From Hemibagrus wyckioides (taxonomy: Eukaryota; Chordata; Actinopteri; Siluriformes; Bagridae), in contig NC_080710.1 of the NCBI RefSeq assembly GCF_019097595.1, positions 8,371,780 through 8,435,779 of the forward strand: a DNA stretch of 64,000 bases, in the 5' to 3' direction. Below the pieces are notes generated by a model that ran no database searches, was not told where the DNA came from, and was given only the letters and a program-made list of their open reading frames with translations. The position numbers and the translations under genes are program-made. Below are positions 1-11,600 of this stretch, piece after piece. Each line of letters opens with the position of its first letter. Position 1 is the first letter of the stretch.

Positions 1-364
1 CACCGACACTGAGGAGGAAAAAAAAAGATGAAATGCAGAAAAAATCAGACAGCATGAGACTGGAAGTCCACATTTTTGTATACATTTGTATATTAGCAAT
101 CGTCTAAAATCTGCAGATTTGCTGAGTAAAAAATTGTTAAAGTAATCATTACTTTAACAATTTTTTACTCAGCAAATCTGCAGATTTTTGTAATAGCATT
201 AATCTTTCAGGGTAAAAAAAGTTTTTTTTTTCAATGATGTCTTTCTTTTACTTTTGTCTACTTTTTGGCATTAAAAAAAAAAGAAGTTTATCCCAAATAT
301 TTTTATGTTTGTATGTATGTTTCTTACCCTGGAGTGCAACAATGAGAGCTAATGCCACTTTCAT
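1..364 (-). CDS. apoc2: Putative apolipoprotein C-II, 5' part only (runs off left edge)
   Basis: Only the signal-peptide exon (364-328) and the first 8 bases of the next exon (8-1) are in the window. The signal exon reads MKVALALIVALQ and ends in phase 1 at a GGTAAG donor. A polypyrimidine tract and CAG acceptor precede position 8, and the joined reading continues VSV. ATG at 364 directly follows a TTTTTTGCAG acceptor, so an upstream untranslated exon is expected and one is visible at about 656-730. The same layout, a 5'UTR exon followed by a signal exon ending in phase 1, is seen in every apolipoprotein gene of this window. Identity rests on position: in vertebrates apoC-II is the gene downstream of apoC-IV in the APOE-C1-C4-C2 cluster, and apoc4 is the next gene here. 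The lipase-activating C-terminal helix is outside the window, so another small apolipoprotein cannot be excluded. Confidence 0.6.
106..188. repeat. Near-perfect 83-bp palindrome (41-bp arms, 1-nt spacer)
   Basis: Positions 106-146 are the exact reverse complement of 148-188, with only C147 between. Each arm contains a CTGCAG site. It lies in the intron between the signal exon and the next exon of the apoC-II-like gene. No flanking target duplication or transposon end is obvious. Confidence 0.95.
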
Positions 365-655
365 CTGCAAAAAATGAAAGAAAGAAAGAAAGAAAGAACA
401 AATAAGTAGACATTTAAGACACAAAATTTGAATGTGAACTTGAAATATCTTGCCAAATTGCAAAGGGAGTGTGAACCCCATAAACCACCAATTTGGCAAG
501 GGCAGGATGACTAATACTGCTTTCTAATAATATTAGTCACAATTACATGATTACCTTCGAGCCACTAGGGTAAACTGATGCAAGAGATCCACGTCTCAAA
601 CTATACCCTGGAAAAACTGAATACAGCGAGAGGAATTTCACTTTGTATGCGTTAC

Positions 656-765
656 CTTGTTGGCTGCAGGGATCCTGATGAGATGAAACTCAAAGAGCAG
701 CAAGACTGAAGACGACTGCACCACCTGAGTCTGCACATGGGTCTGCCTTTAAGCCCTATATCACC
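656..765 (-). promoter_or_regulatory. Promoter and 5'UTR exon of the apoC-II-like gene
   Basis: On the minus strand a TATA-like GATATAGGG (about 754-762) is followed by a leader that ends at 656 with an AAG/GTAACG splice donor. The transcription start is probably near 725-730. The leader contains no ATG that could compete with the one in the signal exon. The boundary of the exon at its 5' end is inferred from the TATA spacing. Confidence 0.5.
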
Positions 766-769
766 GTGA

Positions 770-2185
770 CCCTGTGACCAAACAAACGTCATCACGCGCA
801 CACACACACAGGTACACAACTACTTATTCAAATTTGGTCTTTCTGCCTATCTCGCTCTCTCACGCATTCACAATCACTCGGTCACTTATCAAACACAAAC
901 ACCCACACAGGAGAAGCCACTGTTCTACTCACATTCATTTGACCACCCAAAGTCCACATTCGATGTGGAGAGGTGTTCATGTCTGTGCAGTCACTGACCT
1001 ATGACCTCAATCTAGTCTATTCAGAGAAATTGATCATTTGTCTTTATAATAATATGTTAATAAGTTTTTTTCCCCCTGAGATTCAATATTGTGTGTTTCT
1101 TCCTCACATAAAGCATTTACTATTAGATTAATTTCCAGAGCATTAGTGCTTATGCATGACTGGATTATTAAAAATAAGACTATAAAAAGTGTTTGCATGA
1201 TTATTTGGCAGGTAGCATATTTCCTGATGCAATATTTTACACTTTAAGACGAAATTACATAACTATTATTATTATTATTGCTCTGTGTGAATTATTCTTC
1301 TGTATATAAATTGCTCTGGTGTTTATGTGATTTTATACATGTGCAAGAACTAAGGGTTTTTGTGCATGGTCTGGAGAGATGGTCTTTAATAAAAAGTGCA
1401 AAACATTTAAAACTCAATAAGCACTTTTGCTGGATGTTCGTACAATCTTCCGATTAGAAAATCTGAAGACTGCAGAGTGAGTTTATCTCCTCCACATCTT
1501 GCACATTTTCCAGAATCAATAATTTTGCCCTTTTTGTCCCGTGTCCCTGAGCTGAGTTAAAAAAAATATATCTGATAGCTGTACAAAGGTGGCTAGATTT
1601 CTACATATGAGTGAGGCTCTGGGTCAATCCTCGTGAACTTTCCCCTTTGGAACATAACGTGTCTGTATCCTGCAATCTGTAACCAATAATCCTGCAATTA
1701 TTGGGTTTTTGAGATGATTTTTTTTTTATTCCTTTTCATTATTTCACTTTTGATCTCAGTATCCTATGTGAAATGTGATATTATTATTCTATAACCATCA
1801 CTACCTACACAGATGCACACACACACTACATGCACAGATATAGCTGGTGTTAGGAGGTTATATAACGGACAGATCACAGCGTTTGCTCAGTGAGTTACAG
1901 AAATAAATGAACAAATTGGTCAAGTAAGCAATATGCCATTGAGATTGGTTCATCATGTTTTTATTTGTCGTCGTACTGCAGAAATGATGATGCCATTATA
2001 CACAATCACATTCGTAAAGCTGATACATATTTCAAACGTCATTTCAGGTTAGTCACATGACGTATTTACTTTAGCTGTGCACTTGCTGTTTGTTTATGGC
2101 TTCTTCTCACAGCATTGAACGACCCGTTAAGTACACATCCACATGCACAGGTCCATTTGGCATTACTGATTCTTGTAGATATTTT
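770..2185. other. Intergenic region between apoC-II-like gene and apoc4
   Basis: I see no exon-like reading frame here. It contains a short (ATT)n at 1261-1278 and a CA-rich patch near 900. It is AT-rich and otherwise featureless; the apoc4 3' end is at the right border. Confidence 0.5.
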
Positions 2186-2191
2186 GTAACT

Positions 2192-2837
2192 TTATTCAGA
2201 CCTATTGATGGGCACTTTTTCTTTAACTTTATCCCAAAAAGATTTTGCTTTCTCTTGAGCCCATTCAGTGTACTTGTCAGTCACAGGCTTCACCTGGTCC
2301 TCGTAGTACATATGAATGAATTCGAAAGCTGTACTGCCAGCATTCACAACCCTAGACTTCAGTTCCCTGCAAATACACACACACACACACACACAAACAT
2401 ACATTTGCATACTTTCTGATATATTTCTCCATACTTCATTGTATTATATGATTAGTTGTAACGTTCATACTTGTACGCATCTTTGGCCCTCACTAAAATT
2501 CCTTGGGATTCACTTTTCTCTGGGTCGTCCGCCATAGTCAAGCACACTGCAACAGCACATCATAATAAATTTCACCAATCAAACTCACTCCATGTCATGT
2601 CTCATTTACTGATGATTTCTTTTAGACATTACAGATTTACTTTGCTGTCATGTGACTCTCCATGGATTCATGAATTTTTTTTTTTTATTAAATTACATCA
2701 TGATAGAAAATGTTCATTTTTGTTTCTGAAATTTGCATTAATGAATTTTAGCCTGAATTATTTTCAGATATCATGAAGTAAACAAACCACAAACCTTGTA
2801 GTACCAAGACCACAGCGAGCAGCACGAACCTGGACAT
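2192..2837 (-). CDS. apoc4: Apolipoprotein C-IV
   Basis: Three coding exons: 2837-2795 (signal peptide MSRFVLLAVVLVLQ, phase 1 donor), 2546-2471 (phase 2 donor GTATGA), and 2366-2192 ending in TAA. The joined protein is 97 residues. After the signal comes an acidic stretch (ADDPEKSE), then LVRAKDAYKELKSRVVN and an amphipathic helix with MYYEDQ and YTEW. These align by eye with the mammalian APOC4 pattern LVRxRxKEL..VVN..F..YYDD..T.W, which is the basis for the name. It would be a small secreted lipoprotein-surface protein acting in triglyceride-rich particle metabolism. It sits between apoc1 and the apoC-II-like gene, as in mammals. ATG 2837 directly follows an AACAG acceptor; an untranslated exon lies at about 2930-2985. 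The stop codon itself lies within an AATAAA motif (2196-2191). Confidence 0.85.
2371..2396. repeat. (CA)n microsatellite in apoc4 intron
   Basis: About 10 CA units sit directly upstream (in transcript direction) of the exon 3 acceptor of apoc4, forming part of the pyrimidine/GT-rich tract before the AG. Confidence 0.85.
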
Positions 2838-2929
2838 CTGTTATAGAAGGATTAAACAAATGAACAAATATATCTTAACATTATACTGCATGATTAAAAT
2901 GTTATTACATTAAAATTCTAAGTAAATAC

Positions 2930-3020
2930 CGTAACGATTTAAGATTTTTCTGGAGCACCAACTAATCTGGATCGACTGCTCTCTAACCGGTTCTGGGAGA
3001 GTGTATGCATATATCAATGT
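2930..3020 (-). promoter_or_regulatory. Probable apoc4 promoter and 5'UTR exon
   Basis: Minus strand: a GATATATGCA TATA-like element at about 3009-3018, then a leader of about 55 nt ending at 2930 before a GTATTT donor. The arrangement matches the neighbouring apolipoprotein genes. The donor is weak, so the exact exon end is uncertain. Confidence 0.4.
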
Positions 3021-3239
3021 GTTTATGGTGAAATACTTTTGGACTTTTTCAGGTGTCCTTCAGTTAGAAGCCATCGGGTGGTGTAATCATGCTGTTCTGA
3101 ATCAACTTTCAGAGAAATGGCTTACTTATTGTTTAAAAATTCTTGTTGACCGTGACTGGGTTTACAGCTGCGGCATAATCATTTGAGCCCAATTTTTTTT
3201 TTTACAATGCAGTTATCAGTTATCAACTAAGCAATTCAA

Positions 3240-3545
3240 CATTTGCTATTTGAATCCATCAGGGTTGCAGAGGATCAATTGCTACCCCAGAAATACTAGA
3301 GCTGGGAATCCACCACAGACAGGACTCCAGTCTATTGCAGGGCATCCTGTATCCTCATTTACATCTAGGGGCAAATAACCAATAACCAGTAGCATAACCA
3401 ATTCACCTACTGATGGGAGAAAAACAGAGATCCCAGTTGAAATATACATCTGTACAGACACAAAGGGAGCATGCTCAGGACCAACCTGGGACCATGAAAC
3501 TTTTGGTCAGACAACCTGCTACACCACCATGCCACCCTAAAAAAA
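3240..3545. repeat. Decayed tRNA-type SINE-like repeat
   Basis: The stretch carries phrases typical of fish SINEs: 'actccagtctattgcagggca', 'caattcacctactgatgggag', 'gggagcatgctcaggac' and a 'caacctgctacaccaccatgccac' end. They are strongly diverged from the fresher copies at 27.9, 32.9 and 39.2 kb. Family assignment is by pattern only. Confidence 0.5.
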
Positions 3546-3785
3546 TCTCAATTAGTGCACACTAAGAAATAGGAAACTGTATTATATACCAATTGTTTTT
3601 TATTAAAGAGCTGTGGTTTTCCTACACATACCCTAAATAAAAAAATAAGTTTAAAAATGTATATTAGTTGCAAAAATAGTGGAGAAAAGTAAAGTAAATC
3701 AGGATATCAGACTAAAACTATGAAAGCAGACTGTTATACTGCTATGGTTCTCAAAGTGGGGTCTGTGGGTTCCCACAAGTGTAAA

Positions 3786-3786
<1 letters not shown>

Positions 3787-3854
<68 letters not shown>

Positions 3855-3862
3855 CTATCTAC
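3787..3862. repeat. (ATCT)n microsatellite
   Basis: About 17 tetranucleotide units of ATCT, nearly pure. A second array of the same motif follows at 4199. Confidence 0.98.
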
Positions 3863-4086
3863 AGCAGCTCACCTGTGCATGACATTGCACTAATACAACT
3901 ATTAACATCATAATATTCTAGATTCTGAAGGTACTTTATATTAATTATCTACTGCTAGTCTGAAAATGTGTGCTGTGATGTAAATATTCATGTAAATATG
4001 GTTAAATCTGTGAAACTGTTTCATATCTGCACTTTGACATTTAATTTAATTGATTAGACATCTTTAAAGTTGTTACTTGGTCTTAT

Positions 4087-4199
4087 ATATATATATATAT
4101 CTATTTTGATATAGTGTGTGTGTGTGTGTGTGTATGTGTGAGTGGGGTTGTATTTTGATTAGCTGCTGTAACTGAATTTCCATCATGGATTCAATAAAG

Positions 4200-4265
<66 letters not shown>

Positions 4266-4292
4266 GCTAGGTAGCTAGCTAGCTAGCTAACT
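4087..4292. repeat. Compound microsatellite (TA)n, (GT)n, (ATCT)n, (TAGC)n
   Basis: (TA)n at about 4087-4101, (GT)n at 4115-4140, (ATCT)n at 4199-4265 and (TAGC)n at 4266-4292. The intervening text ending in 'aataaagt' just before the tetranucleotide array looks like the 3' tail of a retroposed element from which the array grew. Confidence 0.9.
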
Positions 4293-4382
4293 AATTGTAA
4301 ATGTAGTAAGACTGGTTACTTGAAAGGAGTCTAAATTCAGTTAACTTTACCCTAAATGCATTTGTAAAACGTAAAACCATTC

Positions 4383-4445
4383 AATTCAATTCATTTTAAT
4401 TCAATTTTATTTGTATGGACATTGTCTCAAATTAGCTTTACAGAG
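4383..4445 (-). repeat. Fragment of fish interspersed repeat with (AATTG)n tail
   Basis: Minus-strand reading matches by eye the 3' end repeated in this window at 7036-7110, 56250-56495 and 60180-60350: 'gctgctttgagacaatgtcc...tataaataaaattgaattg'. Here only the end and the AATTG tail remain. Confidence 0.6.
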
Positions 4446-4689
4446 CATAAGAAATATAGTACAAAAGTCCTAGATGTTAGACAAAATAATCCCTAGTGTG
4501 GATGACACATGTAGCTGTACAGGAGGCCCAACTCCTGCAGAAAACATCCCCCAACCCATGACACTCCTCCTCCTCCTCCTCCACCTTTTACTGACTTCCT
4601 TACATTACATACTTTCGGTTCAGCCTTTCCCAGAACTTAATGCTTCCTATCTGATCAAAATAAATTAAACTTGCTTTTATCTCTAAAGT

Positions 4690-5130
4690 AAATTCTGGAC
4701 CGGTTCTCCTCTGTCCACACAACATGCTGAATGTGTGATGGTTTGGGGATGTTTAACCCAGCAGGATTTGGGTCCCTTATACAGCTACATGGCAGGGTTA
4801 TTGTAAATCTGTAGCAGAACCTCCTTCAGCAGCATGCAGATCCGTTCTCCCAATCAGCTGGTCATTTTCATGCAAGACAAGGCTCTCTGTCACACTGCAA
4901 AACAGGTAAAGCATTTCCTTGAAGCTAAGAACACTAAAATAATGAAACAGCCAGCCCTGATCCGATCAAAAATCTCTTGGCAAATAGTTTTTGCTAAGAA
5001 ACCCTGAACTGTAGAATAGACTGGAAGAAGAGTGGACCGTCATCACACCAGAGCAGTGAGAGAAACTCGTGATGCCCTGCAGCCACAGATATGTCAATCA
5101 AATCAAGGGCCTCTACACTTCCTACTCATT
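4690..5130 (+). pseudogene. Decayed Tc1/mariner transposase fragment
   Basis: Plus-strand fragments in shifting frames read NMLNVWWFGDV, then MQDKALCHTAKQVKHFLEAKN followed by KIMKQPA. These match the middle of Tc1/mariner transposases around the second catalytic aspartate (usual form MQDNAPCHTA). Stops and frameshifts break it, and no terminal repeats are visible. It is an old fossil with no functional capacity. Confidence 0.7.
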
Positions 5131-5139
5131 TCTGACAGC

Positions 5140-6165
5140 TGTAACCCTCAACACATTCAGTTGTAATCTTCTTTTGTGTTAAAATGGTTACTGTTCTCTT
5201 ATTTTGATCACTGCATTTCCCACAACATGAAAGTTGAAGCATTTTATACTTTATAAAACATGCTAGTAGAACAGAACAGCTATTATTACTTCAGCTATTA
5301 TTATTTCACCCTCTGAGACGATTAACAATATGTCAGAAAAAGTTAAGTGTTTATACATTGTTCACAAATTTTGATCTTTACTGCAAATATAATGGCATAT
5401 ATGTCACAGTTGCCCTTAAATTTATGTTTTGGTTATAATGGATGGATCCTTGGAAATTCTTTTAGTACATTTAAGTACTATTTAAACAGCATTTTGGCAA
5501 CAAAAAAAATTTCAACTGAATGCTGTATTATAGCATTATATTTTATATGTTTTTTGCTATAATGCTTTGCATTATAGCAAAAAACACAGAGGTCCAGGTA
5601 TTTAAAGTGCAATAAGACCAAAAGAGTTAATACAGACCAGTTGCTGCAACCTTGACCTTTATAACAGAAAGGAAGACAACATGTGCTATTTACATCAGCT
5701 TTCTGGATTAAAAGAAATTCAACACATTGTGCAATCGGATCTCTGTCCCCCGAATAACTAGAGGTGTTGATTTAACTGGACAAGACTGATGATTATTAAC
5801 AGAGATCAAATAGTGACTTTAACCTGATAAAGTCAAGTGGCCTGATGGGGGTCATTTTCTGACCACATACCAAAAAAGAAAAAAGAAACATGGAACAATA
5901 TTTGAACAGGGATTTATACTAAACGCCTACCAAGAGTCCATTGATCAGAATCTTGTTTAGGAGCATGTTCGGGTCACCTGGCTCATTTAAATGTGTCCTT
6001 ATCTGTTTAGCTTTCTTTGTTTGTTTTTTTTATTTTCCATTTAATATTGAAATAATAAATCACATTAAATTATATTATTCCGGTCGTATTGAGATATAAC
6101 CGTCTAAATAGGATAAAATAAAAATGAAAATACTCATAAAGGGGAAACATGAGTCAAACAATGGT
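5140..6165. other. Intergenic region between apoc4 and apoc1
   Basis: AT-rich with no recognised exon. A short self-complementary stretch, 'attatagcattatattttata...ataatgctttgcattatagc', lies at about 5526-5580. Nothing else is supportable. Confidence 0.45.
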
Positions 6166-6172
6166 TTAGTTT

Positions 6173-6178
6173 TTTATT
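6173..6178 (-). terminator. Poly(A) signal of apoc1
   Basis: AATAAA on the minus strand about 195 nt after the apoc1 stop codon. It is the first canonical hexamer I find downstream. Confidence 0.6.
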
Positions 6179-6370
6179 GTTTGGATATTTTCCAGGTTTT
6201 ATTAGAACATTTTCAGAAATTGAAAGAATAGTTATTTGCTTATGAAAATGACAAGATATTGCACAGATCGTCACTGAGCAGATCACATTGTAGAGGTTAG
6301 AAAAGCTTGTGTCTTTCAAGCACAACAAGGCATGGAGACTCAGACGTCATGTTGGCAGGGAATGCAGGGT

Positions 6371-6876
6371 TTACTGGGTAAAGGTTTCATCAAACTTGTT
6401 CTTGAGTTTTTCAAGGTTAACTGAAAGCCAGTTCCTGAGGGCAAACAAATGTAAATATGTCAGATATTACCATTATGAGAGGACAAACCTTTGTTTAACC
6501 AGGCTGCTTGATTCAGAACATGAATGCTGACAATGTAGAACCACTTGCTTGTGTGTGTTATTTAATCTTACTTAGTCTTGGTGACAAATTCACTATTATC
6601 CAGGTCCTTCAGGACTTTTGAGGTCTTCTCGCCCAGGTCTGTTCCAAACTCCTGGAGTTTTGCTTGGAAATTGGCAAAGTGCTCTTCAATTGTGGGTTCC
6701 TCTGTAGCCTCTGTGTAAGAAGAATAAACAAAAGGTTTACAGATACAATCGAACACAAGCCACCAAGAAAAGAAGTCAGACAGAATAAACACCAAAATGT
6801 AAATGTTATGGAGAAACTTACCAGAGTGTGCGATCATCACAAGCATCAAGGTAGCAACAGCCAGGTAGAGTTTCAT
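6371..6876 (-). CDS. apoc1: Apolipoprotein C-I
   Basis: Coding exons: 6876-6822 (signal peptide MKLYLAVATLMLVMIAHS, phase 1), 6710-6572 (phase 2 donor GTAAGA) and 6434-6371 (TAA). The joined protein is 85 residues. Its core reads FQAKLQEFGTDLGEKTSKVL followed by KDLDNSEFVTKTKNW and a final basic helix LEKLKNKFDETF. That matches the apoC-I layout of two amphipathic helices: LDKLKEFGNTLEDKA and a C-terminal WFSETFQKVKEKL in mammals. It would be a secreted exchangeable apolipoprotein; the mammalian protein inhibits CETP and lipoprotein lipase and activates LCAT. A 5'UTR part of exon 2 starts at 6896, and a separate leader exon lies at 7501-7540. A poly(A) signal AATAAA is at 6178-6173. It sits between apoeb and apoc4, as in the tetrapod cluster. 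Confidence 0.9.
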
Positions 6877-7035
6877 ATTGGCGTTTTCTTTTTTACCTGC
6901 AAAAAAAAAAATCTCTTAGACCAATATGTAATGTAAAAGTGACTTAAGAGCATGAATACATTTCTAACATTAAAAACTCATAATAAAGCTTTTACTTTTC
7001 ACATTCAAACTTTATCATTTTTATTTTATGTTTCT

Positions 7036-7112
7036 ACAATTCTGTAAAGCTGCTTTGAGACAATGTCCACTGTTAAAAGCACTATACAAATAAAGTGAAT
7101 TGTATTGAAAAA
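7036..7112 (+). repeat. Interspersed repeat end with AATTG tail
   Basis: 'ttctgtaaagctgctttgagacaatgtccactgttaaaagcactatacaaataaagtgaattg' shares its pattern with copies near 56.4, 60.3 and 61.5 kb. It sits in intron 1 of apoc1. Confidence 0.75.
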
Positions 7113-7500
7113 TTTAACATTACTCACTATTGGGCCAGTCAGGCTGCTAATCAAGTAAAATCTGAAGTTCTAATAAACCAAAGAATATGTGTAATAGTAG
7201 TAAACTGCATAAGATAAATACTATGATAATCTTCAGCTACTTGAAACTAAATTTTGATTTGAATGTGAATGCACAAGCTCTATATCTTTCTCTCTATATC
7301 TTTTTCTCTGTCTAGGTCAGGATAACGTTTCTCCTAGATGTCGCCAAAACACAATTTTTTAAGCAACATTTTTTTAATATTTTTAAAAAAAAATGCTTTA
7401 AATTATTTTCAATACTTAAATAATATTGAATGGCTAAAAGAACACTACTGCAAATGTTTTTTGTTTTTGTTTTTTCTTTTAAGCCTGAATAGAATTGTAC

Positions 7501-7596
7501 CTGTGTTGTCCTCTTCCAGATGTTCTGAACGAAGTAGCCTATTAAGCAGACAGACGTCTCGGCTCTATATAAACCCTCTCGCCTGTGCTGACGTCA
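7501..7596 (-). promoter_or_regulatory. apoc1 promoter with TATA box, CRE and leader exon
   Basis: Minus strand: a perfect TGACGTCA palindrome (7596-7589), then TTTATATAG (7573-7565), a start site expected near 7540, and a leader exon ending at 7501 with ACACAG/GTACAA. A full consensus cAMP-response element 16 nt upstream of the TATA box is unlikely to be chance, but binding is inferred. Confidence 0.7.
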
Positions 7597-8639
7597 TTAA
7601 CGGCCATCACCTCTGACCTATCAAGGCCTTTTGTACCGTTTGCAGATTTCCATTTTAGCCCTATTAACTCTGCTTTTTCATGTAGCAGACGTCTCTCCTG
7701 CATGGGGTGAAGACTGTTTTTGTGTAAAGTTACATAAGAGTCCACGGTGCTTGCTTTTTCAGCCTGGTGGATTTAATGGGGTTTGCATGTACAGTATTTT
7801 AACTAGTTAGTTATCAGAATGAATAACTGGGACATATATTATCATTAACCTTTGAGACACATATCTCATGCCTGTATAGTCCAGCATACTGTTGGCATAG
7901 CATAGTGTTGAAGTCCACTTGTTATCAAAATCAAAAATTCCCTATGTTGTAATAGGAAATTAACGAAAAGAAAAACAAACCCATGTAGCATTAAAATGTT
8001 AATGTAACCCTGTAAGCTTGTGTCGACTTTCTAAAATATCATCCAGTGCAAATGTGGCCGTAATGTGCTTCGGGATTTTTAAAATAAATTCCCAACAGTG
8101 ATGTTATATTTAAGGTTAATTCATACACTCAGATATACATGATTTCATGTACAAGAAGTCAAACCTGGTAATCATTTTAAAGCCCCATTTTAACCTAAAT
8201 GTTTTGCATCGCTGTGCACCTATGGGCATTTAATTATATAATAACTCATAAATACTCCAAATTATGATGATACAGCATTATCTATCAGGTCCAGAGATAC
8301 AGAGCGAGCTTTATCAGCTGCTCTTGTTTCATTGTTGTTTATCTGCATTTACTAACATATACCATAGGTCAAGCAACTTTGCCCTGAAATTACCCTGTGC
8401 CACCATGAAGCCACAGAAGACTAATCAGAATCACAAAAGGGCTGTTTAGCCTCTGATCTGATCTGTAGCAGCACCAGTAGGTTTTCTTGCTGATGTACAT
8501 GAAACAGATGCTAGAGTCTGATTAGTTTTATCTTATAGAGTCTCACTGACCTGAATCCAAATACTAAGCATGGATATAAAAACAAACACCTTTAATACAT
8601 TAAATATGTTTGTTTCAACACTTTATTAAGCTCAAATCA

Positions 8640-8651
8640 TTTTTAAGTATT

Positions 8652-8699
<48 letters not shown>

Positions 8700-8847
8700 T
8701 TAGATTTTAGAAATTATTATTATTATTAGTAGTAGTAGTAATAGTAGTAATATTTTAAGTAACTCAATAATAATATCACTCACTGTATGCATGATTTAGT
8801 AAATGTCTTTTACTACAGCCAAAAGTTATAGACATTTGAATGAAGGA

Positions 8848-8887
<40 letters not shown>

Positions 8888-8897
8888 TAGTATAAAA

Positions 8898-8936
<39 letters not shown>

Positions 8937-9010
8937 TTAAGTAACTCAATAATAATATCACTCACTGTATGCATGATTTAGTAAATGTCTTTTACTACAG
9001 CCAAAAGACA
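8640..9010. repeat. Tandem duplication of a block of about 180 bp with AAT/ATT arrays
   Basis: The text 'taagtaactcaataataatatcactcactgtatgcatgatttagtaaatgtcttttactacagccaaaag' occurs at 8756-8826 and again at about 8938-9007. Each copy is preceded by (AAT)n followed by (ATT)n. The two blocks are nearly identical outside the arrays. Confidence 0.9.
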
Positions 9011-10293
9011 TTATAGACATTTGAATGAAGGCAGCAATAATTATTAGTAACTATTCCTCAGTTCCATAGAAAATATTCCACAATTCTACCAAAAGCATGA
9101 CAGAACAGTGTGGTGTTTCTGTAGAATGTTGTTGCTGTTGTATTTTAGTTGTGGGTAAATTGTAGGTATTCATCACTGAGCAATCTTACAACATTTCTAA
9201 ATGATTACATCAGTTTATTTATCTAGTGCTGTGTTGTTGTGCATGCGGTGGGCAAAAGTCCACTCTTAAGAAACTTGTTTTCATCAGGGTTCCCTTCTTT
9301 GCATCGAAAGATCAGCTGATACTGTCTTTTTTTTCTTTTTTCTTTTTTTGTATTTTTATATTTAATTTTGATGTTTTTGTCAAACAGTTGGCAGGAAATT
9401 ATTGTCCTGAATGATTTCATTAGGTTACTGGATTATTTATTGTTAGATTATTAGTATTAAAACAAGAGGGAAAAAAACGATGAGGTTCTTAAAACACTCG
9501 TGGAACTTGAAAAAAAATAGAAAGAAAAGAGAAAGAAAGAAAGAAAAAGGGGAAAAAATGTAAATAAACAAATACATTTAAAACCATATATTGCTGTATG
9601 GAGAGACTATTTTAAAATAAATTTTTTATTTATATTTTTATTTTTTTAATCGTCGTTGTTCTTTTTGTTTTTCCAGAGTGACTTACATTTATCTGAAAGG
9701 TCCAGCATTTGCAGTGCTGGGATTTAAATCTCATAACCAGTAGTCTGACGTCTTAAACAATGAGCTTCCCTTGACCCTAAATCATTTTACTCTACTAAAT
9801 ATTTCATGTGCCAATAAAGCTGATCAAAACCAAGACAAAATGCTGAGCAGAGCCCATGTGCTCTGTCTACTTTCTCCTGTTCATTGAATTCTATCCTTTG
9901 TTTTCTTCACGTTCAGGTTTATTGAGACCCCGATTTCATCATGGCTGTTGTTTAGTCTACTTTAAGTGCTAAAAAAAGGAATTTAGTAAAGTCTAGACTA
10001 AGAGAAAGGGAAGTGAAGCTCTGGCACATGAGGATGTTACTGATGGTGGAGTCATGCCGAGAGGCAGTGAACTGCAGTTACCTCTGGGTTGTGAATATGA
10101 AAAGCTGAGGCCCGGGGGAATGAACTGCACAGTTTTGTTATGTTCAGGGCTTTTAGAACTTTTAGAAGTGCAAACATCCAGGCACATCAGCGAGTGATTG
10201 CTGGGCCATTCATTAGGAGATTGGAGTTAGACGCCTTTCTTAAATTGCTCAGATTTTTGCTTATGAATGTGTAAAATCAAGCGGCTTTGTTTG

Positions 10294-10297
10294 TGTA

Positions 10298-10350
<53 letters not shown>

Positions 10351-10379
10351 GGGAGGGAGAGAGACAGAGAGAGAGTGAC

Positions 10380-10431
<52 letters not shown>
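10294..10431. repeat. Compound (GT)n(GA)n microsatellite
   Basis: (GT) about 10 units followed by long, slightly interrupted GA/GACA purine tracts; an extended polypurine run of more than 100 nt on one strand. Confidence 0.95.
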
Positions 10432-10432
<1 letters not shown>

Positions 10433-11304
10433 ATGCGATGAGATTTTGTTATTTGGAGCATGAAGATTGCAGGTCAGGACCTGCCTCAAATGTACCTTAT
10501 GGAGGTAAACAAGTAAAAAAAGAAAGTCTTTAATAAAAAGACTTCCTTCTTCCCTTTTTGACCAAAACATTATTGCTCTTATTCTAAAAAAAATATCTCA
10601 TTGTTGTTGAAGATTTCTACAAATGCATAAAAAAGCATATCTGTTTTGAATAGCATTAAAAAGAATTTCAGCCTGAAGCCTGACTGCTTTGTTGGTCTTT
10701 AGAGGCAAAATGTTGGGGCCATGCTGCCATTTCTTACTTCAGGTTACTGCAGTTCGTTCTTCCTAAAGTCCCTTGCCTGTCCTAGAGCTGAGGAGTTTAG
10801 ATACAGACACAGTTTTCTTAGGAGCACCACCTTGCAGAATGCTCACAGTTTGCTGTTTATCCCTGAAGCAAATCATCTGACCCCCGCAGCTCTAGGAGCA
10901 AAAAGGGATTTAATCTCTCTCTCTGTTTTTTTATTTTTTTACATTAATTAGAGGAAAGAATTTTAGGACCAGGAGTTCTCTACATGCATCGCCTCTTGTT
11001 CTTAATCCAATCTGATTCACTTACTCACTTCTGTCTGCTTCATTTCTCCGGATCCCTTTTAATATATTTCCTCTCTATTATGCTCAAACATTCTTTTCTT
11101 TCCTCATCTTATTGTTGTAACAAAGGAATTTCTAGAGAAAAAAATTATAATTTTGGTAAAAAAACAATAGCATCTGAAACCATATAACTCTTATTTATGT
11201 CTTTTTTAATGTCTTATGACTTTTTAATATTAAATTAATTCTAATATCCACTTAAGGAAAGAGAGGCATCTACTGGTATAAAGTCACACTGCATGCAACA
11301 GGTT

Positions 11305-11404
11305 TTGTGTGTGTGTGTGTGTGTGTGTGAGCATGCATATATGTGTGCATGTGCATACATGTAAGCAAGTGTGTGTGTGCATGCATATGTCTGTGTATGT
11401 GAGA

Positions 11405-11446
<42 letters not shown>
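11305..11446. repeat. (GT)n and (GA)n microsatellites
   Basis: (GT)n at 11305-11329, an interrupted GT/GCAT stretch, then (GA)n at 11401-11446. Confidence 0.95.
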
Positions 11447-11450
<4 letters not shown>

Positions 11451-11560
11451 TTTCTTATTTTATTAAACTGACTTTAACTGACCTATACCTCTATATTCAC
11501 AAAAAGTGCCTTATCTTTGGATTTTTATTTGATCATTCTAACTGATGGTGCCATTAATCT

Positions 11561-11561
<1 letters not shown>

Positions 11562-11600
<39 letters not shown>

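Noticed and set aside
10261..10570. Ser/Leu-rich open frames
   Set aside because: Translations of GA/GT microsatellites.
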